A DNA stretch of 64,000 nucleotides. Source: Rhizobium sp. P38BS-XIX (lineage in GTDB: Bacteria > Pseudomonadota > Alphaproteobacteria > Rhizobiales > Rhizobiaceae). Location: contig NZ_JABAIJ010000002.1 in NCBI RefSeq assembly GCF_012641435.1, positions 124,001 to 188,000 of the forward strand. The letters run 5' to 3'. A model generated the notes under the pieces. The model had not been told where the DNA came from and made no database searches. It saw only the letters and a list, made by a program, of their open reading frames with translations. The first letter of the stretch is position 1. Each line of letters starts with the position of its first letter. Made by a program: the position numbers and the translations under genes. This document shows, piece by piece, positions 44,626 through 54,717 of the stretch.

Positions 44626-45542
44626 ATGCATTGGTGCTCGCTGTGTTCGGTCGTCCGGTCGCCTTGCTGATTCGCTTTCAGCGCCATGGTCCGAGCGGTC
44701 GACTTCGCCACGATGTGCACCGTGTCCGCACTTGGCAAAAGCAGTGACTATAAGACAAGCTCGGACGCCATTGCGACGTCGATCGATACAGTTGTCGTCC
44801 CTAGGATCCGGTCTCGCGATTGTTGTGGCGCAATGCTCGTCTCGACCCGGATCTACCCCGTAATCTCGAAAGCAGGTGTGCCGAGCGGCCATTCTCGGAC
44901 ACGAGAGAATCTCAGTCAGCCTTGAGGCAAGCGACAAAACGGTGTTACCGATGGCTTATTGCGGCAGCGAGCAACTCACCAGGCTGATGCGAACGCATTC
45001 GTATGATACGGACGTCATTCTAGAGCGGCGCTTCGATGGCACTGGTGTCGGCGGAAGAGGCCTTGGCGCGGAACTGTAGAAGTCGAGAGGCACTTGATTA
45101 GAAATATATGAGAGGCCGTAACCTGTTGGATCCATTGCCCTGTCATCGGCGATTAACGTCTTTGGCGCGCCACCAGCTGGATCGCGTGAGCAGCTCCTCT
45201 TCGCTTCATTACGGCGGGGCCTTGAGCTTTTTGCCGAGCGCCAAAAGTCGTCTGTCTAACGGAAGCCGGAACCTGTCCTACTGAAGGCTTACTTCAACGA
45301 CATGAATAGCGGGATCAGATTTTGTCGGTTTGGAGCATGAAAATTGCGCATATCGTTAGACACCTGTCCCATGAGACCAGATGTTATCCGACGACACTGG
45401 TTCGAACGGAACTTTAGACTAAGTCTGACATTCAAAGGTTGTGCTCTTTATCCACCAAACGACGGGCGCATTTCCGACGCGGTCAACCTGATTTTCCTTA
45501 CGATATGATGAGCTGCCGATAGCGGCGTAGTGGCGGAGCGTA
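44626..45542. other. Long non-coding or eroded stretch
   Basis: The 917 bases hold only short frames without recognised domains on either strand. I see no RNA gene, repeat or IS end. The promoter of the LOV-HWE kinase should be in the last 150 bases. Confidence 0.4.
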
Positions 45543-47024
45543 ATGACCGAGACTGAAGATGATCGAATCGATAGAGAAATTCACAAAACGGCGGCGTCAA
45601 GCGATCCATTCGCTGCCGCCGTTCGCACGACACGCATGCCGATGCTCATTACCGATCCACATCAGCGCGATAACCCGATCATCTTCGTCAACGACGCGTT
45701 CCTAAGGCTCACCGGCTATTCACGTGACGAAGTCATGGGGAACAATTGCAGATTGCTCCAAGGGCTCGGCACGAACCGCGACGATGTCACCCGCATCCGT
45801 AACGCTATCGCGCGGCGGGAACCGATTGAGCTTGATCTCCTGAATTACCGCAAGGACGGTTCAACCTTTTGGAACCGTCTGCTGATCTCTCCAGTTTTCG
45901 ATGAAGCCGGTGAGCTTCGTCATTTTTTTGCATCCCAGTTTGATGTCTCTCCCGACAGAAACCGCGTGACCGAGTTGCAAGTTTCTCATGGCGAACTGGA
46001 AACCGAAATCGAGCGTCGAATGCTCGATCTTTCGACGACGGAGAACCGGCTTAGATTTATCCTGAAAGCCGCGGGCATGGGTGTATGGACACTCGACCTT
46101 GCAACGAAAAGGCTCATTGCCTCCGACCACTGCAAGACGAACTTTGGCCGCTCCCCCAAGGACACGTTTTCCTACGAGGACTTGGAGCAAGCCATCCATC
46201 CATCCGATCGGACAAGGTGGAAATTGGCGGTCGAGGAAGCGATCGCAGGGAATGGCGAGTTCGTTGTCGAGTATCGGATAAACACCCCGGTTCTCGAGGA
46301 GCGATGGATCGAGGTTCGCGGCCAGGTCGACCGCGATTTGACCGACGCGCCGACATCGATGGCAGGCATCTCGCTTGATATCACGGCTCGTAAGCATGAT
46401 GAGCAGCACCGAAAGCTCCTTGCACGCGAACTTAATCATCGCGTACAGAACTCGCTGTCCATGGCGCAATCGGTCTTCGCCCAATCACTTCGCTCGGCGA
46501 CGACTATCGAAGAAGCGCGCACGTTGGCATTTGGCCGCGTTCAGGCTTTGTCGACTGCCCAAAATCTCTTGACCAAGGAAGGCTTTAGCAGTGCAACGCT
46601 TCGGGACGTCGTCGAACAGACGCTCGCTCCATTCGACGGCGGCAACATAAAGATCGCCGGACCGCGCGTTGAAGTCGGGGCGAGGGTTGTCTCAGCACTA
46701 TCGCTCGCCTTGCATGAGCTGGCGACCAATGCCTCAAAATACGGCGCGATGACTTCATCGCAGGGGTCGGTGACAATCTCGTGGGAGATCGAGCGCGAAA
46801 GTGACCCGACGTTGCACTTCTATTGGAGTGAGATGGGTGGCCCCGAGGTTGTCGCACCCAAGCGCAAGGGTTTCGGCTCGAGAATCATTGAGGATACGGT
46901 CAAGCTGGAGCTGCGGGGAGAGGCCAGGATCGACTACCGCCGGTCGGGTATCCTTTATGAAATCATCGCGCCCGTGGCCGCGTTGGGCGACGTTCAGCCG
47001 GCGGAGCGAGCATTTGAGCGATGA
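45543..47024 (+). CDS. LOV-PAS HWE-family sensor histidine kinase (blue-light receptor type)
   Basis: The 493-residue soluble kinase begins with a LOV domain (about 25-135) containing the flavin-reactive Cys69 in GNNCRLLQG and [14 protein letters not shown] second PAS_3 domain follows (about 165-285, [11 protein letters not shown]). The HWE transmitter has phosphoacceptor His299 in [10 protein letters not shown], the N box [12 protein letters not shown], and the W-x-E element in FYWSEMGGP with KGFGSRII. Light-driven adduct formation at the LOV Cys is known to switch such kinases, often for general stress control. No response regulator gene is adjacent, so it is an orphan here. Confidence 0.92.
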   Translation: MTETEDDRIDREIHKTAASSDPFAAAVRTTRMPMLITDPHQRDNPIIFVNDAFLRLTGYSRDEVMGNNCRLLQGLGTNRDDVTRIRNAIARREPIELDLLNYRKDGSTFWNRLLISPVFDEAGELRHFFASQFDVSPDRNRVTELQVSHGELETEIERRMLDLSTTENRLRFILKAAGMGVWTLDLATKRLIASDHCKTNFGRSPKDTFSYEDLEQAIHPSDRTRWKLAVEEAIAGNGEFVVEYRINTPVLEERWIEVRGQVDRDLTDAPTSMAGISLDITARKHDEQHRKLLARELNHRVQNSLSMAQSVFAQSLRSATTIEEARTLAFGRVQALSTAQNLLTKEGFSSATLRDVVEQTLAPFDGGNIKIAGPRVEVGARVVSALSLALHELATNASKYGAMTSSQGSVTISWEIERESDPTLHFYWSEMGGPEVVAPKRKGFGSRIIEDTVKLELRGEARIDYRRSGILYEIIAPVAALGDVQPAERAFER

Positions 47025-47526
47025 CGGACCGGAAAATAGGCGCCCGTCCGGCTGACGTCACGGAACCAAGGCCTTTGTTCCGTTGAACAAGTTTCTGAGA
47101 TTGCTCCATTTCTTGGTCAGGCGAAGACTGTTCCGGCCACCGATGCGGCCTTTGCTTGAGAGCGGATCTACGGGCCTGTGGACGCAATTTGTCGCGGACT
47201 GTGTCTTTTCGACAGATACGAGGCTCAGGATGATCAGCTTCGGACGAAGGATCGGAGCGGTTAGCGTGCCCTATCTGGCGGCGTCATGAACGGGGCGGGC
47301 CAACGTGGCTGCTAGGACCTCGGCGGCGATCTTCATGACGACATAGCCTCTTGTATGCTCGGGCACGATCTACTCGATTGCCACCCGATAACTCTGCTCG
47401 AATGCACCGTGAATTGGGGATGGGGATATCATAAATTTAATGAGCGGTGCCTTATGCAACTTGACTCCATTATTGCCGCATGCACTGAGTAACAGCTCAG
47501 TTCGAGCGAGGACATGTTGGAAGCTG
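47025..47526. other. Intergenic stretch, no gene assigned
   Basis: The 502 bases have no frame with a recognisable product; a 68-codon plus-strand frame at 47083 has no domain or ribosome binding site. It holds the promoter of the GntR gene. Confidence 0.4.
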
Positions 47527-48150
47527 ATGACCCCTAAACTCGCCCTCGATCGGATCGTCTACGACAGACTTACTTCTGAACTTCTTGCGGGAAACTATAA
47601 GCCGGGGGAGCATATTACCCCGCGCGACATTGGGCGGATGCTCGATATCAGTTCAACTCCTGTTGTCGTCGCTCTTCACAGGTTGGCAGCACAGAATATG
47701 TTGGAGCGCTCGGACGGTGAGGGATTTTACGTGCCGCGTTTGAGTGGACCGCAGCTGCAGGCGCTGTATCACGTTCACGAGGTGCTTGTTGTTGACGCTG
47801 TTAATATCGTTCGATCCGGCCTATCGCACAGGACGGTGGATGTCGAGATGGGTGAATACCTCGATCTCACCGCTGCATTGACATGGAAATTTTTCCGCTC
47901 CATTTTTCTTGCGACCGGCCAGGAGGCCTACATCGCCTATGGCGGCAACGTGAGCGATAGGTTGCAGCCTTATCGTGTTCATAAGGACGGGGTACTGCAG
48001 GATAGAGTGGTCGAACTCCAAACCCTTACTCGTTTCTGGGCCAAAGGCGATTTTGATAACTTGGTCTTAGGGCTGCGTATCTATCATCAGCGCCGCCAAA
48101 ATGTCGCAATACAGATTGTCGAGAACGCAGTTAGTCGCCATTTTACCTAA
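47527..48150 (+). CDS. GntR-family transcriptional regulator
   Basis: The 207-residue protein has a GntR winged HTH at about residues 8-70: YDRLTSELLAGNYKPGEHIT, RDIGRMLDISSTPVVVALHR, and NMLERSDGEGFYVPRLS. A helical FadR/FCD-like effector domain follows, shorter than usual. Its targets are not evident: the next genes are an autotransporter fragment and nasT. The frame is open to 47440, but ATG 47527 starts directly before the conserved domain. It appears to be a lone regulator. Confidence 0.8.
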   Translation: MTPKLALDRIVYDRLTSELLAGNYKPGEHITPRDIGRMLDISSTPVVVALHRLAAQNMLERSDGEGFYVPRLSGPQLQALYHVHEVLVVDAVNIVRSGLSHRTVDVEMGEYLDLTAALTWKFFRSIFLATGQEAYIAYGGNVSDRLQPYRVHKDGVLQDRVVELQTLTRFWAKGDFDNLVLGLRIYHQRRQNVAIQIVENAVSRHFT

Positions 48151-48367
48151 CTATGGCTCGGCTAGGTCATCGCTCGGCAAGCACGAAGAGGTATTGTATT
48201 CGGCGCCGATTGAACACCTACCGCTAATCTCGGCACGCTTTGAGGAGCAAAAGGCCCCGCCGCTAGGCGTTGTCTTGCTCTTGATCAAAACGGTATCAAG
48301 GCGAGAGGTCCATAGCAGAAGTCGCGCCGGATGCGCAGCTTCTGACCTGTCTTAAATAACTAGCCGG

Positions 48368-48679
48368 TCAAAACTTGACTTTAAGCATCGCGTTAGCGCC
48401 ATGTGAGTAGCTTCCGGAACCTACCTGACCGATATAGCCAATGCCGAGGATCGCGTTTGGTGCTAGGTTGAAGTCCAGGCCAGCTTCGATCAGCGCCACA
48501 TTCTTGTTGATGGGAGCACCCGATACCGTAAAGGAGTTTCCTGTGCCGAAACGCGCGGTGGAAAGCGGATCGGTGTCGCCGAAAGCATGTTGCCAGCCGA
48601 GCATACCCCGAGCCACGATATTCGTTCCTTCGAAGTTCACGTCGGTTGACGCCCTATCCGCTGCCATTCTGAACGGCAA
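48368..48679 (-). pseudogene. Autotransporter beta-barrel, C-terminal fragment
   Basis: The 103-residue fragment has alternating beta-barrel sequence: IVARGMLGWQHAFGDTDP, NVALIEAGLDFNLAPNAILG, and a C-terminal strand GANAMLKVKF ending in Phe, the outer-membrane insertion signal. The passenger, most of the barrel and the signal peptide are absent, and no matching sequence lies upstream. It is the relic of a type V secretion gene. Confidence 0.7.
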
Positions 48680-48846
48680 GCGCCCCTAACAAATCCGACC
48701 GGCGAATGACGAACGGAAAAATCTTGGGCTGGTGGAGCGATTGCGGGCTCAAAATCAAACCATGGCTGGACAGAGGTTGGCAAGACGCTCTAAGTCGTCG
48801 AAAGAATGCGTTGCACGGCGATGTTGGAAATTCACACGGTATTGAG

Positions 48847-49449
48847 ATGAAGCAGGGAAGTCTCAATGTACTTGTTATCGATGAGAACCGCATTCGCGCC
48901 TCCATCATTGAGGTGGGCCTGCGCGAAGCTGGCTATGATCGGGTTACGATCATCGATGACATGCACGGCCTAGCTCGGCGTATTACGGAGATCAATCCCG
49001 ATGTGATCGTGATCGATCTCGAGAATCCGAACCGCGACATGCTTGAGAACTTCTTCCAGCTATCGCGCGCCGTTCGACGACCGATCGCCATGTTCGTCGA
49101 TCGCTCCGATGAAGCCTCCATCGAAGCCGCAGTCGAAGCCGGAGTATCCGCCTATATCGTCGACGGACTGAAGCAGGAGCGTGTTCGCCCCATCCTGAAG
49201 ATGGCAATCAGTCGCTTCAACGCATTTTCGCGACTGAGCCGTGAACTTGAAGAAACGCGAAGCGAGCTCGAAAACCGCAAAGTGATTGATCGGGCAAAAG
49301 GACTGCTGATGCGGAGCCGTGGTCTTTCGGAGGAAGCTGCCTATGGCTTGTTGCGCAAGACTGCCATGAACCAGAACAAGAAAATTGTCGAGATCGCGCA
49401 GAGCCTCGTTACGGCTGCAAGCCTGCTAGATCCGCGAGGAGAGGCATGA
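48847..49449 (+). CDS. nasT: NasT-type ANTAR response regulator (antiterminator)
   Basis: The 200-residue protein has an N-terminal receiver-like domain (LNVLVIDENRIRASIIEVGL, DVIVIDLENPNRD) and a C-terminal ANTAR RNA-binding domain (RKVIDRAKGLLMRSRGLSEE, AYGLLRKTAMNQNKKI). NasT binds paired hairpins in the leader of nitrate assimilation mRNAs and prevents termination when NasS releases it in the presence of nitrate or nitrite. Start ATG 48847 fits the domain; the frame is open to 48706. Its TGA overlaps the nasS ATG by four bases. Confidence 0.92.
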   Translation: MKQGSLNVLVIDENRIRASIIEVGLREAGYDRVTIIDDMHGLARRITEINPDVIVIDLENPNRDMLENFFQLSRAVRRPIAMFVDRSDEASIEAAVEAGVSAYIVDGLKQERVRPILKMAISRFNAFSRLSRELEETRSELENRKVIDRAKGLLMRSRGLSEEAAYGLLRKTAMNQNKKIVEIAQSLVTAASLLDPRGEA

Positions 49450-50672
49450 GCTACAGTCATCAGATTACCGCCGGCTTCGTGCCTCTGCTTGATAGCGCAC
49501 TTCTTGTCGTGGCAAAGGAGCAAGGATTTGCCCAGGAGGAAGATCTCGAATTGTCGCTCGTGCGAGAGCGGTCCTGGGCCTCGATCCGTGATAGACTGGC
49601 GGTTGGGCATTTCGAGGTCGCCCACATTCTCGCGCCGATGCCGATTGCCTGTAATCTCGGGCTGACTGCACCGGCTCCGCGCATGATCGTGCCGATGGCA
49701 CTCGGTCTGGGCGGCAATGGCGTGACAGTCTCCGATGATCTCTGGCGCCGAATGGTCGAGCATGGTGCGACGGCGGATCTCGATGCTCGAACGAATGGTC
49801 TCGCGCTTCGCAGGGTCCTGTCAGAGCGGCTAAGCGAGAAGCTTCGCTTTGCGGTCGTCCATCCCTATTCGGCCCACAATTACGAGCTGCGTTATTGGTT
49901 TTCGGCCAATGCCATCGAACCCGATCGTGACATCGACATGCTCGTCTTGCCACCTCCAGATATGGGCGATGCCTTGATGGAAGGCGCGATCGACGGCTAT
50001 TGCGCCGGCGAGCCGTGGAACAGCTTTGGAACATTGAAGCGCGGCGGCCATCTGGCGACCGTCAAGGCCGAGATCTGGAAATCCAGTCCCGAGAAAGTGC
50101 TTGGCGTTAATGGCCGCTGGGGTGATGCGCACCCCGAAGCGATGGCGGCTCTTCTGCGCTCGCTCTACAAAGCCTCTCTGTGGTGCGCTGATCCTGCGAA
50201 CCGCCAGACGTTGGCAACCTTGCTCGCCGCACCGAGCTATATCGATCGGCCGGCTGAATTGCTGCTGCCGGCACTTTCAGGTGTTTTACCGACCGGCGGC
50301 GGCGAGATGAGGGCCGTTCGAGATTTCTTCGTTCCGAACGCGAAGGCGGCGACCTTTCCATGGAAGAGCCATGCACTCTGGTTCTATACCCAAATGGTCC
50401 GTTGGGGGCAGGTTGCGCATAGCGCCACGCATCAGCAAGTCGCAGGCAACACCTACCGCCCTGACATTTATCGTGAAGCGTTAAAGACGCTTGGCGTTGC
50501 CATGCCCTCGGCAAGTGCCAAGGTCGAAGGAGCGCTGCGAGCGGAAACGCCCGTTGGCTCCAGCGGTGCGCTGACATTGGGGCCGGACGGCTTTTTCGAC
50601 GGCAATCTCTTCGATCCGGATCGCGTGGAAAGCTACATCGCGTCCCAGCGAACCGATCCAATTGGCGCCTAG
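49446..50672 (+). CDS. nasS: NasS-type nitrate sensor, NrtA/CmpA-like
   Basis: The 408-residue protein resembles periplasmic nitrate-binding NrtA (ITAGFVPLLDSALLVVAKEQ, FEVAHILAPMPIACNLG, IDGYCAGEPWNSFG) but has no signal peptide. That is the hallmark of the cytoplasmic sensor NasS. Without nitrate it sequesters NasT; with ligand it lets NasT act on the leader at 50.8-50.9 kb. Stop-start overlap with nasT implies balanced synthesis of the two partners. Confidence 0.93.
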   Translation: MSYSHQITAGFVPLLDSALLVVAKEQGFAQEEDLELSLVRERSWASIRDRLAVGHFEVAHILAPMPIACNLGLTAPAPRMIVPMALGLGGNGVTVSDDLWRRMVEHGATADLDARTNGLALRRVLSERLSEKLRFAVVHPYSAHNYELRYWFSANAIEPDRDIDMLVLPPPDMGDALMEGAIDGYCAGEPWNSFGTLKRGGHLATVKAEIWKSSPEKVLGVNGRWGDAHPEAMAALLRSLYKASLWCADPANRQTLATLLAAPSYIDRPAELLLPALSGVLPTGGGEMRAVRDFFVPNAKAATFPWKSHALWFYTQMVRWGQVAHSATHQQVAGNTYRPDIYREALKTLGVAMPSASAKVEGALRAETPVGSSGALTLGPDGFFDGNLFDPDRVESYIASQRTDPIGA

Positions 50673-50785
50673 TTTATAAGCACTGCACAATTTTTAATGC
50701 CGCTCGTGGTGGCTTTTGCGGCGTCGATAGACGATCTGTTTGTGTGCCACCCTCAAAACTCGGAAAAGTACGCCAATTTCGTATT

Positions 50786-50801
50786 TGGCACGCTCCTTGC
50801 T
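50786..50801 (+). promoter_or_regulatory. Sigma-54 promoter of the nitrate assimilation operon
   Basis: TGGCACG-CTCC-TTGCT matches the -24/-12 consensus TGGCACG-N4-TTGCW at every fixed position and points toward the transporter gene at 50980. Transcription would start near 50812. Such promoters are activated by NtrC under nitrogen limitation. I could not confirm NtrC sites in the roughly 110 bases upstream. Confidence 0.8.
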
Positions 50802-50865
50802 TGCCATATAGATAGGCCAACACGGCCATAGTATCCGGTGTCCAACGACGGGCGCCTCAAGCAAC

Positions 50866-50930
50866 GCCGCTGACCAGGTTTACCGCGAACACATTTGTGT
50901 TCGCGCACCCTGAGCAGCGGCTTTTTGTTT
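50866..50930 (+). terminator. Leader terminator and hairpins, putative NasT target
   Basis: GCCGCTG (50866-50872) pairs with CAGCGGC (50915-50921), which is followed by TTTTTGTTTT. Inside lies a perfect 10-bp inverted repeat CGCGAACACA-TT-TGTGTTCGCG (50884-50905). The structure ends 50 bases before the transporter start. It is a factor-independent terminator in the mRNA leader, as expected for ANTAR-regulated nas operons. The exact pair of hexaloop hairpins bound by NasT was not resolved. Confidence 0.7.
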
Positions 50931-50979
50931 TCAATCGTAACGATGGATCGGCGCGACCTTGTCGGGCCTCGGAGAAGCC

Positions 50980-52239
50980 ATGTCTGTCATCAAGAAATCG
51001 CAATCCACATCTGCCAACGAAGCCACCCGGGCGCTCTGGATTTCCACAGCCGCCTTTACCCTCTGTTTTGCCGTCTGGACGATCTTCGCGATCATCGGCA
51101 TTCGTATCAAGCAGGATCTGGGATTGAGCGAGGCGGCGTTCGGGCTCTTGGTCGGCACCCCCGTTCTGACCGGTTCACTGGTGCGCATCGTGCTTGGGAT
51201 CTGGACCGAGCGCTATGGCGGCCGCCTCGTTTTCACGCTCACCATGCTGGCCGCGGCTCTGGCAACATTTCTGTTATCGTATGCTCACACCTATCTGCAG
51301 ATGCTGATTGCCGGCCTCGGCGTTGGCCTTGCCGGCGGCACATTCGCCGTCGGTATCGCGTATGTCTCTCCATTCTTCCCAGCGAAAAAACAGGGAACGG
51401 CGCTCGGCATCTTTGGTGCAGGCAATGTCGGAGCAGCCGTCACGAAATTTGCGGCTCCATTCGTCCTGCTTGCTTGGGGTTGGCCCGCCGTGGCGCAGAT
51501 CTGGGCCGGTGTCCTGGCGCTGATGGCCATCGTCTTTTGGTTCACCACGACCGACGACCCGGCCTACCGAAATCTTCGGCAAAGCGGGCGCGCACCAAAG
51601 AGCTTGGCAAAAGAGTTCGCACCTTTGAAGAACCTGCAGGTCTGGCGCTTCTCTTTGTACTACTTCTTTGCCTTTGGCGGTTTCGTTGCGCTGTCGCTGT
51701 GGCTGCCGCGCTATCTCGTTGGTGTCTACGGCTTCAATCTCGAAACAGCCGGTATGGTTGCCGCCGCCTATTCGATCCCCGGCAGTGTCTTCCGCGCCTT
51801 CGGCGGCGCGCTTTCGGACAGGAGGGGCGCCCGCAGCGTCTTGTATGTGATGTTCGCCGTCGCTGCCGCGACGACCCTCATCCTGTCCGTCCCTGCCGCC
51901 ACGAGCACCGCCATCGGTGTCGGGCCAGCAGTCTTCATCGTCGTCATCTTCACGCTCGGCTTTGTGATGAGCCTTGGAAAGGCGGCAGTATATAAGCACA
52001 TTCCCGCCTACTACCCTGACAGCATTGGTGCGGTTGGCGGCATGGTCGGCATGATGGGCGGGCTCGGCGGCTTTGTCTTGCCGATCGCCTTCGGTTTCCT
52101 CAAGGACATGACCGGTCTGTGGTCCAGCTGCTTTATGCTGCTGTTTGCCATCATCATCGTCTCGCTCGTCTGGATGCATCTGTCGGTCAGGCAGATCGAG
52201 CGCCGCAGCCTATCTGCGCAGTCCGTTGCCGCACTCTGA
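50980..52239 (+). CDS. Nitrate/nitrite MFS transporter, NarK/NasA type
   Basis: The 419-residue, 12-helix MFS protein has the loop GIWTERYGGR and the nitrate-signature stretches VSPFFPAKKQGTALGIFGAG and GAVGGMVGMMGGLGGFVLP. These Gly-rich elements define the nitrate/nitrite porter family. It imports nitrate for assimilation. GGAGAAGCC precedes ATG 50980, which is preferred over the ATG at 50959. It is the first structural gene after the sigma-54 promoter and terminator-bearing leader. Confidence 0.93.
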   Translation: MSVIKKSQSTSANEATRALWISTAAFTLCFAVWTIFAIIGIRIKQDLGLSEAAFGLLVGTPVLTGSLVRIVLGIWTERYGGRLVFTLTMLAAALATFLLSYAHTYLQMLIAGLGVGLAGGTFAVGIAYVSPFFPAKKQGTALGIFGAGNVGAAVTKFAAPFVLLAWGWPAVAQIWAGVLALMAIVFWFTTTDDPAYRNLRQSGRAPKSLAKEFAPLKNLQVWRFSLYYFFAFGGFVALSLWLPRYLVGVYGFNLETAGMVAAAYSIPGSVFRAFGGALSDRRGARSVLYVMFAVAAATTLILSVPAATSTAIGVGPAVFIVVIFTLGFVMSLGKAAVYKHIPAYYPDSIGAVGGMVGMMGGLGGFVLPIAFGFLKDMTGLWSSCFMLLFAIIIVSLVWMHLSVRQIERRSLSAQSVAAL

Positions 52240-52256
52240 AACAAGGATTTTAAACA

Positions 52257-54707
52257 ATGACCGAGAAACTTGTCATCATCGGCAACGGCATGGCACCCGG
52301 CCGCATGCTGGAGCACCTCCTGGATAAAGCACCCGGCCAATATCACGTGACTATTTTCAATGCAGAACCGCGGGTCAATTACGATCGCATAATGCTTTCT
52401 CCAGTGCTTTCGGGCGAAAAAGACTATGAACAGATCATCATCCATGGTGACGGCTGGTACATCAAACATGGCATCATGCTCTACAAGGGGCATAAGATCG
52501 TCGCGATAGACCGGGTCGCGAAGACCGTTACGTCGGATCATGGCGTGATAGAAAGCTACGACAAGTTGGTGATCGCCACGGGATCCGTCCCGTTCATCAT
52601 TCCGGTTCCGGGCAGGGACCTGCCCGGCGTCATTACCTATCGCGACCTCGACGACGTCCAGGCAATGTTGCTTGCCGCTCAGTCGCGCGAGAAGGCGGTT
52701 GTTATTGGCGGCGGGCTGCTCGGTCTCGAAGCGGCAGCCGGTCTTGCTTCCCGCGGCATGAGCGTGACGGTCCTCCACGTCATGCCGACGCTGATGGAGC
52801 GTCAGCTCGATCCGGCCGCAGGCTATTTGCTGCAGAAAGCTGTCGAGGAGCGCGGCATCAAGGTCATCTGTAAAGCCAACACCAAGGCAATTGTCGGCAA
52901 GGAAAGGGTGGAAGGTATCGAACTCGATGACGGCCGCATCATACCCGCGACACTCGTCGTTATGGCCGTCGGCATCCGCCCTAATGTCGAGCTCGCCCGG
53001 GATGCCGGCGTCACCGTCAATCGCGGCATCGTCGTCGACGATGGCATGCAGACGTCGGACGGCAGCATCATGGCGCTGGGAGAATGTGCAGAAGTGGGCG
53101 GCATGGTCTATGGTCTTGTCTCGCCGCTTTATGAGATGGCGCGCATTGCCGCCTCACACCTGGCCGGCGACAGTTCTGCCACCTTCGTTCATTCCGACAC
53201 GCCGACAAAGCTCAAAGTCACAGGTATCGATCTGTTCTCGCTGGGCGACTTTGCCGATGGAGACGATCGCGAAGAGATCGTCCTGCGGGATGCGTCGGCC
53301 GGTGTCTACAAACGTCTTGTGCTCAAAGACAACAGGATCATCGGCACCGTACTCTACGGCGAAACTGCCGATGGCGCCTGGTTCAACGATCTCAAAAAGA
53401 AGCAGGCTGACATAGCCGATATGCGCGAGACACTGATTTTTGGTCAAGCCTATCAAGGAGGAGCGCCACTGGACCCTATGGCGGCCGTTGCAGCCTTGCC
53501 GGATGATGCGGAAATCTGCGGCTGCAACGGCGTTTGTAAGGGCAAGATCACGTCTGCCATCACGGCCAAGGGCCTCTCGTCGTTGGACGATGTACGCGCC
53601 CATACCAAGGCGTCCGCATCCTGCGGCTCCTGCACGGGGCTGGTCGAACAACTGATGACGCTGACGCTTGGCGACAGTTATAACCCCGCCGCCGTCCAGC
53701 CGATGTGCGCCTGCACGGAACTCGGCCACGACGACGTTCGCCGGCTCATCAAGGCCAAGGGTTTGAAAACCATTCCGGCCGTCATGCAGGAACTGGAATG
53801 GAAGACGTCGTGCGGCTGCGCCAAATGTCGTCCTGCTCTCAACTACTACCTCGTCTGCGACTGGCCAGACGAATATGCCGACGACTACCAATCGCGCTTC
53901 ATCAATGAGCGCGTCCACGCCAACATCCAGAAAGACGGAACTTTTTCGGTTGTCCCGCGCATGTGGGGTGGGGTCACCTCGTCGAGCGAACTGCGCGCCA
54001 TTGCCGACGTCGTCGACAAGTTCGAAATCCCCATGGTGAAGGTCACGGGCGGCCAGCGCATCGACCTGCTCGGCATCGAGAAGGAAGATCTGCCTGGTGT
54101 CTGGGCCGATCTCGGCAAGGCCGGTTTTGTCTCGGGTCAGGCCTATGCCAAGGGTCTGCGCACAGTGAAGACCTGCGTTGGTTCCGACTGGTGCCGTTTC
54201 GGCACGCAGGATTCGACCGGGCTTGGCATCCGAATCGAAAAATTCATGTGGGGCTCCTGGACGCCCGCCAAACTGAAGATGGCGGTTTCTGGATGTCCGC
54301 GCAATTGCGCCGAGGCGACCTGCAAGGACATCGGCGTGATCTGCGTCGACAGCGGCTTCGAAATCCACTTTGCGGGTGCCGCCGGTCTCGACATCAAGGG
54401 CACGGAAGTCCTTGGCCTCGTGCGGACAGAAGACGAGGCGCTGGAGCATATCGTGGCGCTGACGCAAATGTATCGCGAGCAGGCCCGCTATCTCGAGCGT
54501 ATCTACAAATGGGCAAAGCGCGTCGGTCTCGACGAGATCCGCCGCCAGATCATGAGCGATAGCGAGAGGCGCAAGGCTTACTACGATCGCTTCGTATTCT
54601 CCCAGACATTTGCTCAGATCGATCCCTGGTCGGAGCGCGTGTCCGGCAAGGACAAGCATGAGTTCAGGCCGATGGCGACGATCGGCTATCCACAGGCAGC
54701 CGAGTGA
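52257..54707 (+). CDS. nirB: Assimilatory nitrite reductase large subunit NirB
   Basis: The 816-residue enzyme reduces nitrite to ammonia with NAD(P)H. The order is: an FAD/NAD(P) reductase half (about 1-300: LVIIGNGMAPGRMLEHLLD and VVIGGGLLGLEAAAGLASRG), two BFD-like [2Fe-2S] Cys clusters (CGCNGVCKGKI with SCGSCTGL; MCACTELG with SCGCAKCRP), then sulfite/nitrite-reductase repeats. The siroheme-[4Fe-4S] ligands are KTCVGSDWCRFGTQDS and SGCPRNCAEATC. Length and motifs are normal. It starts 17 bases after the transporter and is followed by nirD. Confidence 0.95.
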   Translation: MTEKLVIIGNGMAPGRMLEHLLDKAPGQYHVTIFNAEPRVNYDRIMLSPVLSGEKDYEQIIIHGDGWYIKHGIMLYKGHKIVAIDRVAKTVTSDHGVIESYDKLVIATGSVPFIIPVPGRDLPGVITYRDLDDVQAMLLAAQSREKAVVIGGGLLGLEAAAGLASRGMSVTVLHVMPTLMERQLDPAAGYLLQKAVEERGIKVICKANTKAIVGKERVEGIELDDGRIIPATLVVMAVGIRPNVELARDAGVTVNRGIVVDDGMQTSDGSIMALGECAEVGGMVYGLVSPLYEMARIAASHLAGDSSATFVHSDTPTKLKVTGIDLFSLGDFADGDDREEIVLRDASAGVYKRLVLKDNRIIGTVLYGETADGAWFNDLKKKQADIADMRETLIFGQAYQGGAPLDPMAAVAALPDDAEICGCNGVCKGKITSAITAKGLSSLDDVRAHTKASASCGSCTGLVEQLMTLTLGDSYNPAAVQPMCACTELGHDDVRRLIKAKGLKTIPAVMQELEWKTSCGCAKCRPALNYYLVCDWPDEYADDYQSRFINERVHANIQKDGTFSVVPRMWGGVTSSSELRAIADVVDKFEIPMVKVTGGQRIDLLGIEKEDLPGVWADLGKAGFVSGQAYAKGLRTVKTCVGSDWCRFGTQDSTGLGIRIEKFMWGSWTPAKLKMAVSGCPRNCAEATCKDIGVICVDSGFEIHFAGAAGLDIKGTEVLGLVRTEDEALEHIVALTQMYREQARYLERIYKWAKRVGLDEIRRQIMSDSERRKAYYDRFVFSQTFAQIDPWSERVSGKDKHEFRPMATIGYPQAAE

Positions 54708-54717
54708 GGAGATGGAC

